Positions 45,792 to 50,937 of a stretch of 50,937 bases of DNA are shown piece after piece; within the stretch, counting starts at the first letter, position 1, and each line of letters opens with the position of its first letter. The position numbers and the translations under genes are program-made. Source of the DNA: an uncultured delta proteobacterium (GTDB taxonomy: Bacteria > Desulfobacterota > Desulfobulbia > Desulfobulbales > Desulfocapsaceae); the NCBI GenBank assembly GCA_903875445.1, contig CAIQWD010000040.1, forward strand, positions 1 through 50,937, written 5' to 3'. Under the pieces are notes generated by a model. The model did no database searches and had not been told where the DNA came from. It was given only the letters and a program-made list of their open reading frames with translations.

Positions 45792-45958
45792 CATATCAGT
45801 GCACCAGGAGCCTTGGCCACTGGAATTATTTACCTACCCAGCCTGTGAACTGTCTCGATTTCTCGTGATTGATAACTCGGTACGATTCCTGGATGAATTG
45901 GTGGTATACAAAAATAAATGTTGTGATTCAGTCTCAAACTCGATGAATGGAGGAAAGA

Positions 45959-46456
45959 ATGCTGTCGGATGAGATGCAGGAAAAGGCAATGGATCTCTTC
46001 AAACAAGGGATGCACTGCAGTCAGGTAATAGCCATGGTTGGCCTGGAAAAACTGGGCATCAATGATCCCTCGGTAATCAAGGCTCTCGGCGCATTTGGCG
46101 GCGGTATCGCTGGAACTGGCAACATTTGCGGTACTCTGGTGGGCGCCGTCAGTGTAATAGGTAGCCTTTACAGCCGGGGAAGCGTCGAGGAAAAAGAAAA
46201 CCCCCGAATGTGGGGCGCTACCAAGATAGTCCTGAAAAATTTTGAAGCATTGGCTATGCCGCACGGCGGCATCAACTGTTGCCAGATTGCCCGAGTTGAC
46301 TGGATGGATCGAGATCAGGTTAAGAATTTTTATAGAAATCCCGAGAGCCGCCGTCAGCATTGCATCACCATCGTCGGAGAAACCGCCAAAGCTTTGTGTG
46401 AATTGCTGGATCAGGAATTGAAAATCATGGCCGATAAAAGCGAAGGCAAGAATTAA
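45959..46456 (+). CDS. C_GCAxxG_C_C family putative redox protein
   Basis: The 165-residue protein has the family pattern: HCSQVIAMVGLEKLGI (first Cys), GAFGGGIAGTGNICGTLVGA (here GAFGGGIAGTG replaces the GCAxxG core, with a Cys following), HGGINCCQIA, and RRQHCITIVGETAKALCELL. Family knowledge: small cytoplasmic proteins with conserved Cys, thought to be redox active; exact function unknown. TGGAGGAAAGA precedes the ATG. It follows hsdR by 167 bases. Confidence 0.82.
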   Translation: MLSDEMQEKAMDLFKQGMHCSQVIAMVGLEKLGINDPSVIKALGAFGGGIAGTGNICGTLVGAVSVIGSLYSRGSVEEKENPRMWGATKIVLKNFEALAMPHGGINCCQIARVDWMDRDQVKNFYRNPESRRQHCITIVGETAKALCELLDQELKIMADKSEGKN

Positions 46457-46645
46457 GCAAAAATTGAATGTGATACCTCTGGGATATAGGCAGTCAAGGA
46501 AGTCTGCCTATGGCTGTCTTCTTGTGTGAATTCAGAGAGTTTGCATGCTTTCAACATGTACTGTGTAGAACAGCGGATGATCGCGGACGGCAAACCGCTT
46601 TTCACCTGAAGCGATCAGTCCGTTTAAAAGAAAATCGGAGTTAAA

Positions 46646-47044
46646 ATGGAACAACCAATATTGCAAATCATCGGTATGTTGCATGGCGATATCATCAGTC
46701 GTGAGGACGCTCCAAAAAATTATGATGAGTCACATCGAATTGGAACCCTGGAGATCTATCCTGAATTTCAGGATGGGCTTGACGGGATAGTTGTCGGACA
46801 GACCATTGTCGTGCTTTTTTGGCTGCACAAGTCAACACGGGATGTTCTCAAGGTTTATCCGAGAGGAGATAAATCAAAGGGATTGCGAGGTGTTTTTGCC
46901 ACTCGCAGCCCGGTAAGGCCAAACCCCATTGCGATTTCCGAACTGCAAGTTTTGGCAATCAACGGCAATCAGCTGGAGGTGTCGGGGTTGGACATTCTGG
47001 ATGGTACGCCTATCATTGATATCAAGAAAAAGATTGGCCGTTGA
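46646..47044 (+). CDS. trmO: TrmO-like tRNA m6t6A37 methyltransferase
   Basis: The 132-residue single-domain protein has IGTLEIYPEFQDGLDGI, VVLFWLHKSTRDVLKVYPRG and the hallmark GVFATRSPVRPNPIAISELQ, then SGLDILDGTPIIDIKK. TrmO N6-methylates t6A37 of tRNA-Thr using SAM. The family name in older databases is TsaA/YaeB. Only the core domain is present; the longer C-terminal extension of E. coli TrmO is absent. With mtaB in the same window, two enzymes act on t6A37. Confidence 0.9.
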   Translation: MEQPILQIIGMLHGDIISREDAPKNYDESHRIGTLEIYPEFQDGLDGIVVGQTIVVLFWLHKSTRDVLKVYPRGDKSKGLRGVFATRSPVRPNPIAISELQVLAINGNQLEVSGLDILDGTPIIDIKKKIGR

Positions 47045-47776
47045 GCAACAGATCCCGTTATGGCAGCTCAGTAGCGTTTCGGAAATAAAAGGCATCATGT
47101 CTAACTAATAATGACAGTCAATATTCAGTTTTTCCCCTGAGGCTGATTATTCTCCACGTTTTTTCGGCACATCTCCTTGTGGAAAGGTAGTGTTAGTCAA
47201 TTTTTGGATAGAGTAGTCCATCCACCCTGTATAGAAGGGGCTGTTTTTTCCTCGATATTCTTCTCGCCAAGCACCCATCCGGCCAGCCATCGCTCGGATA
47301 TCATCCTCTTTTCTGTTGCTCCCCCTGGACCGGTACCCTGACCGTATGGGCGGACCGCAGCATGCCCAGGAAAGTGCCGTTTCTCCTCCGAAGAAATGGA
47401 GCTGATCATTGATGAGTGTTGCGACCGGCTTGCAAGGGTCAATGATGAGGTGAGTCGGCTTCTTCCGCCGGGGTTTCCTGAGGAAACGGCGGTATCGGTA
47501 TTTTCTGGGATGCAGGGAGTGCGGGAACGCCTTGGGTGATTGGGGAAGAAGGAAAGAGATATGTCCCCAGCAGGTTTCCTGGAATGGAACAAGAAAAAGT
47601 GTACGTCTTTGCTATCTGTTAGCGACTCGCGACACTATTGAGTGACACTCATATGGCACGCTTTAGTGTCGCGTCTCAGGATGAGGATTTGCCCATGCGC
47701 ATTGGCGATCAGCGCCCGGACAGCCGGGATGGGGTGGAGTTGCGGCATTTCAGTGGTCGGTTGCATGACTTTCTCC
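47045..47776. other. 730-bp stretch without an intact gene
   Basis: The only recognisable item is a fragment resembling the end of HipA (separate entry). Other open frames here are short or shadows. It separates trmO from the NrtR-like gene. Confidence 0.5.
47378..47539 (+). pseudogene. C-terminal remnant of a HipA-like kinase toxin
   Basis: In one plus frame: FSSEEMELIIDECCDRLARV, NDEVSRLLPPGFPEETAV, FSGMQGVRERLG, then TGA. This matches the end of HipA proteins (helix, L-P-x-x-F-P, I/VFxGM, xRL). No kinase core or start remains upstream. Confidence 0.5.
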
Positions 47777-48442
47777 TCAGATCTTGCTTATCGTCCGGTC
47801 GAAGAGGACGAGATTTTTGGCCGGGCGAATGCGGTAGAGCTGCGCCGGGCGGTGCACCCCCGTCCGCGCCTTGGACGTGGCATCGAGGAAATCGAGCTCG
47901 CCGATTTTTCGCCGAAAGGCGCTTTTGTCCAGCTTGCAGCCCAGGACCTTTTCGTAGGTTTGCTGCAGGTCGGAAAGGGTGAATAGCTCGGGCAGGAGAT
48001 AACACGGCACCGCCGAATAGGTCGATTTATTGCGAAGCCGCTGTACGGCGCTGTCGATAATACGGTTGTGATCAAAGGGCAGCTGCGGCAGATCGTCGAC
48101 CGGATGCAGCAGAAAACGGTCGGACCCCTGGGACATCAGGGTCTCAATATCGAGTAGGGCATAGTAGCTAATGCTCACCGACCAGCCTCGCGGATCGCGG
48201 GTTGCGCTGGCGAAGGTATAGAGCTGTTCAAGATATGGCGAAACGAGGGCAGTTTTATCTTTCAGCACCCTTTTGGCGGCGGCGAGGCTGTCGAGATCCT
48301 CTTCGGTGTGGACATAGCCGCCGGGCAGGGCCGGAAAACCTTTGTAGGGATCCCATGTCCTTTTCTGTAAAACTACCTGTAAAGCATTGTCCTTCAAGGT
48401 CAGAAGAACAACATCGACGGTCAGGATAATGTTTTGTTCCAT
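47777..48442 (-). CDS. NrtR-like transcription regulator (Nudix plus winged helix)
   Basis: The 221-residue protein has an N-terminal Nudix-fold domain (ILTVDVVLLTLKDNALQVVL, GFPALPGGYVHTEEDLDSLA). The Nudix box lacks the catalytic R-E-x-x-E-E: AAAKRVLKDKTAL stands where it should be. A C-terminal winged-helix part follows (LFTLSDLQQTYEKVLGCKLD, AFRRKIGELDFLDAT, LYRIRPAKN). This is the layout of NrtR, which senses ADP-ribose and represses NAD-metabolism genes. It faces the SPFH/NAD-kinase-like pair across a palindrome-bearing intergenic region. Start: ATG 48442, with GAGG upstream. Confidence 0.85.
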   Translation of the reverse strand: MEQNIILTVDVVLLTLKDNALQVVLQKRTWDPYKGFPALPGGYVHTEEDLDSLAAAKRVLKDKTALVSPYLEQLYTFASATRDPRGWSVSISYYALLDIETLMSQGSDRFLLHPVDDLPQLPFDHNRIIDSAVQRLRNKSTYSAVPCYLLPELFTLSDLQQTYEKVLGCKLDKSAFRRKIGELDFLDATSKARTGVHRPAQLYRIRPAKNLVLFDRTISKI

Positions 48443-48503
48443 CTCTTTTTGCCTCACATATATACTTTGTACAAATTAACGTGGAAATCTAAAAATAGAG
48501 ATA

Positions 48504-48522
48504 ACACGTTAATAAAACGTGT
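48504..48522. promoter_or_regulatory. Palindromic operator between the NrtR-like and SPFH genes
   Basis: ACACGTT and AACGTGT form perfect 7-base arms around AATAA. The site lies 61 bases from the regulator's ATG and 157 bases from the SPFH ATG, in the divergent promoter region. A second small palindrome (TTTGTACAAA) is near 48467. Binding by the NrtR-like protein is inferred. Confidence 0.6.
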
Positions 48523-48678
48523 CAACTGAATATTTGTAATTCACATAGTTGCATAATGAATATAAGTGTTGTATCCTTTGTTATAAGAAGGGAAGAGCGA
48601 ACGGCAAGGAGTCGTAGGGAAGGTGTGACGCCGGGCCGGCCCGCTTGAGAAAAGCACATTCAACACAAGGAGGACACT

Positions 48679-49695
48679 ATGCTCGGATTCAAATTCGCCA
48701 AATTTCAACCAACCGATTATGTGCTGCAGTACAAAGGCGGGAAGCTGGTCCGCGAAGGCATCGGCCAGTCCTTTTTCTATTTTGCCCCGACCTCGTCCCT
48801 TGTGCGGGTGCCGGTGGCCAGCGTCGATGTTCCTTTCATCTTCCTGGAAGTGACCGCCGACTTCCAGGAGGTGACGGTGCAGGGACAGTTGACCTACCGC
48901 ATTGCCGATCCGGGAAAGGTGGCGCAGTTGATGGATTTCAGTATTGCCGAGGACGGCAAGAAATACGCCACCGACGACCCGAAGAGCCTGCCGCAGCGGT
49001 TGATCAACCATGCCCAGGTCCTGACCCGCGCTTCCCTGCAGGCCATGCCGCTGCGTCAGGCTTTGGGCAGTTCAAGCGATCTTGTCACCGGCATTCGGGA
49101 AGGGATGCGCCAGGCCGAGGCGATCACCTCCCTTGGTGTGGAGATTTTGGGCTTTTCCATCCTCGCTATCAAGCCGACACCGGAAACCTCGCGGGCCCTG
49201 GAGGCAGAGGCGCGGGAGCAGATCCTGAAAGAATCCGACGAGGCCATCTACGCCCGGCGCAATGCCGCAGTGGAGCAGGAGCGGGCGATAAAGGAAAATG
49301 AGCTGAACACCGAGATCGCCATCGAAAACAAAAAACGGCAGATCAAGGAAGCCCAGATGGAGGCGGAGAAGTCGGTGCAGCAAAAGAAAAGGGAGATTAA
49401 AGAAGCGGAGATGGCGACGCGCATCGCCCTGGAAGAAAAGAATAAGGAATTGGTCGAGTTGTCGGTACAAAACGAACGGCATCAGGCCGACAGCAAGGCC
49501 TACGGCATCTCGGCGACGCTTAAGGCCCTTGCCGCCACCGACCCGAAGGTGCTACAGTCGCTGACCAATGTCGGCATGGATCCGGGCCGCCTGCTGGCCC
49601 TGGCATTTAAGGAAATGGCTGAAAGTACCGGCAAGATCGGGCAGTTGAATATCTCCCCGGATCTCCTTCGGGAAATGATGGCTGAACGTAAATAG
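48679..49695 (+). CDS. SPFH/Band 7-domain protein without a membrane anchor
   Basis: The 338-residue protein starts FKFAKFQPTDYVLQYKGGKL with no signal or membrane helix. An SPFH domain covers about residues 10-190 (FFYFAPTSSLVRVPVASVDV, VQGQLTYRIADPGKVAQLMD, GVEILGFSILAIKPTPETSR). A charged coiled coil follows, about 190-275 (repeated QIKEAQMEAEKSVQQKKREI), and a C-terminal oligomerisation-like end (LGRLLALAFKEMAES-like DPGRLLALAFKEMAESTGKI). SPFH proteins form rings or scaffolds at membranes. ACAAGGAGGACACT precedes the ATG. The NAD-kinase-like gene follows by seven bases. Confidence 0.9.
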   Translation: MLGFKFAKFQPTDYVLQYKGGKLVREGIGQSFFYFAPTSSLVRVPVASVDVPFIFLEVTADFQEVTVQGQLTYRIADPGKVAQLMDFSIAEDGKKYATDDPKSLPQRLINHAQVLTRASLQAMPLRQALGSSSDLVTGIREGMRQAEAITSLGVEILGFSILAIKPTPETSRALEAEAREQILKESDEAIYARRNAAVEQERAIKENELNTEIAIENKKRQIKEAQMEAEKSVQQKKREIKEAEMATRIALEEKNKELVELSVQNERHQADSKAYGISATLKALAATDPKVLQSLTNVGMDPGRLLALAFKEMAESTGKIGQLNISPDLLREMMAERK

Positions 49696-49702
49696 GTGGC
49701 CT

Positions 49703-50638
49703 ATGTCTCCGCAAAGCGAAAACAAGATCATCCTCATTGTCCGCAAAACCCGTCTGGACGAACTGATTTTTCGGTACAATACCGAGGCCCAGGCGAAATT
49801 TTACATCGAGCATCTCGGCGCCGATTTTTCCGACTACAAACGGGAAGACGAACAGTATAAGGCGGCAGTGACAGAGACGCGGCAGCATCTCGAGGAGTTG
49901 GGGCGGGTCCAGACCGTCGACCGGACCTTTGTTCCCAACTTCATTTTCGGCGCAAGGGATACGGTGGTCGTGCTCGGCCAGGACGGACTGGTGGCCAATA
50001 CCCTGAAATACCTTAGCGAGCAACCGGTGGTTGGCGTCAATCCCGATCCGGCCCGCTGGGAGGGGGTGCTGTTACCCTTTGTGGTGCGGGATATCCCGAA
50101 GATTCTGCCCCAGGTCTTTAAGGAAAAACGGGCGATCTCCGAGGTGACTATGGCACGGGTCGAGTTGAATAATGGCCTCAGTCTGCATGCGGTGAATGAC
50201 CTCTTCATCGGTGCCCGTTCGCATATCTCGGCTCGGTATTTGATCAGGTCGGGGGCAAGGGAGGAGGAGCATTCCTCAAGCGGCATTATTGTCTCGACTG
50301 GTTTGGGTGCCACCGGCTGGTATAAAAGCCTGATGGCTGGGGCTCTGGCTATTGCCTCGGCTGTTGCCGGACGGGAGATTAAGGCAGCTCCCGCTGCCTT
50401 TCCGCGGGATGCCGAGTATCTGCAGTTTACCGTGCGCGAGCCCTTTCCCAGCACAACCTCCCAGGCAACGCTGGTAGTGGGGAGGGTAACGGCTAAAAAG
50501 CCGTTAAGCCTAGTGTCACACATGGCCGGTGCCGGAGTCATTTTTAGCGACGGAATCGAAAGCGACTATCTTGAGTTCAATTCCGGGGCACGGGCAACAA
50601 TTACTCCTGCGGCAAAGAAGGGGCGGTTGGTGGTTTGA
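49703..50638 (+). CDS. Divergent NAD-kinase-like protein
   Basis: The 311-residue protein fits the ATP-NAD kinase fold: DTVVVLGQDGLVANTLKYLS stands where NADK has GGDGT (here GQDGL), VVGVNPDPARWEGVLLPF follows, then SLHAVNDLFIGARSHISARY (the NE/D motif) and SSGIIVSTGLGATGWYKSLM (the GSTAYS-like glycine loop). It belongs to a subgroup apart from housekeeping NADK; the changed GGDG motif leaves substrate and activity open. It shares an operon with the SPFH gene, and an NrtR-like regulator stands opposite, which supports a link to pyridine nucleotides. Confidence 0.82.
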   Translation: MSPQSENKIILIVRKTRLDELIFRYNTEAQAKFYIEHLGADFSDYKREDEQYKAAVTETRQHLEELGRVQTVDRTFVPNFIFGARDTVVVLGQDGLVANTLKYLSEQPVVGVNPDPARWEGVLLPFVVRDIPKILPQVFKEKRAISEVTMARVELNNGLSLHAVNDLFIGARSHISARYLIRSGAREEEHSSSGIIVSTGLGATGWYKSLMAGALAIASAVAGREIKAAPAAFPRDAEYLQFTVREPFPSTTSQATLVVGRVTAKKPLSLVSHMAGAGVIFSDGIESDYLEFNSGARATITPAAKKGRLVV

Positions 50639-50674
50639 GGTGGCGGTTTCAAACCATCCAGTCGATTGAGATCA

Positions 50675-50705
50675 AATTCAAGGACTTATGGCTTTTTGCT
50701 GTAAG
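50675..50705 (+). repeat. Right copy of the 31-base direct repeat
   Basis: Identical to 36225-36256 except for one T fewer. The right terminator arm (TAAGTCCTT) is not preserved here, so this copy is not a terminator by itself. Confidence 0.75.
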
Positions 50706-50750
50706 GAGCTCAGAAACCATCACAATGATGGTTTTGCGGTAAAACGCAAG

Positions 50751-50785
50751 AAACCCCCGAAGAGCAACGCTCAACGGGGGTTTTT
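50751..50785. terminator. Bidirectional terminator between the NADK-like gene and the rRNA operon
   Basis: AAACCCCCG pairs with CGGGGGTTT; the loop holds a further GAGC-AAC-GCTC stem. T-runs follow on the plus strand (TTTTTGTTTTT), with a weaker one on the minus strand, so it can end both converging transcripts. A smaller hairpin (AACCATCA-CAA-TGATGGTT) lies at 50716-50734. Confidence 0.85.
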
Positions 50786-50803
50786 GTTTTTAAAGAAAGG
50801 AAA

Positions 50804-50917
<114 letters not shown>

Positions 50918-50937
50918 TAAAGCGGTTTGGTGAGGGG

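Noticed and set aside
47638-47986. Two overlapping plus-strand frames near the NrtR-like gene
   Set aside because: They run antisense to the regulator's 3' end and show no motif.

Overview
The window reads as a chromosome segment of a deltaproteobacterial (Desulfobacterota, Desulfobulbales-like) anaerobe. This is an inference from the gene families and their order: a rubredoxin-peroxiredoxin pair, recA next to cinA, a trpEGDC cluster, a stand-alone IMP cyclohydrolase and two U32-family proteins. No database search was possible.

Region 1 (about 1-12.5 kb) is an accessory island made almost wholly of small toxin-antitoxin (TA) modules and fragments of such modules. It holds MNT/HEPN, BrnTA, ParDE, Phd/RelE, RHH/RelE, Phd/ParE (toxin truncated), Phd/RelE plus MNT, HigBA and two VapBC pairs. 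Broken pieces of PIN, MNT-HEPN and YafQ-like toxins lie between them. Several modules have their own sigma70-like promoter and a perfect palindrome just upstream of the first gene. Two longer genes sit among them: a jelly-roll/VanZ membrane protein split by a frameshift, and a secreted protein with four 79-residue SH3-like repeats plus an AMIN-like end.

Region 2 (12.5-36.2 kb) looks like stable core genome. Rubredoxin and AhpC share a promoter that carries a PerR/Fur-like palindrome. They are followed by an FAD dehydrogenase, recA, and the overlapping genes mnmA-mtaB-cinA. Divergent from these is a U32 protein of the TrhP type. Then come a Cache-domain protein with a chemoreceptor; an S4-domain / IMP cyclohydrolase / PurN-like / PyrR / U32 (RlhA-like) operon; a cyclic-nucleotide-binding DUF4388 protein; rpsT with a textbook promoter and terminator; trpEGDC; rlpA; and tRNA-Thr(CGT).

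Region 3 (36.2-50.7 kb) starts just after the tRNA. It holds a FliK-like gene, a type I restriction-modification operon (hsdM-hsdS-hsdR) with a REP-associated tyrosine transposase (RAYT) gene wedged between hsdS and hsdR, a C_GCAxxG_C_C redox protein, trmO, a hipA remnant, and a divergent locus of an NrtR-like regulator facing an SPFH-domain gene plus a divergent NAD-kinase-like gene. REP palindromes lie inside the reading frames of hsdM and of the RAYT gene. A 31-base sequence next to the tRNA-Thr terminator recurs in direct orientation at 50.68 kb, so it brackets the whole region. The window ends in a 5S rRNA gene, the tail of an rRNA operon entering from the right.

The least conventional loci are the NrtR-like/SPFH/NAD-kinase-like locus, the REP-coded peptide inside HsdM, and the dense TA island.
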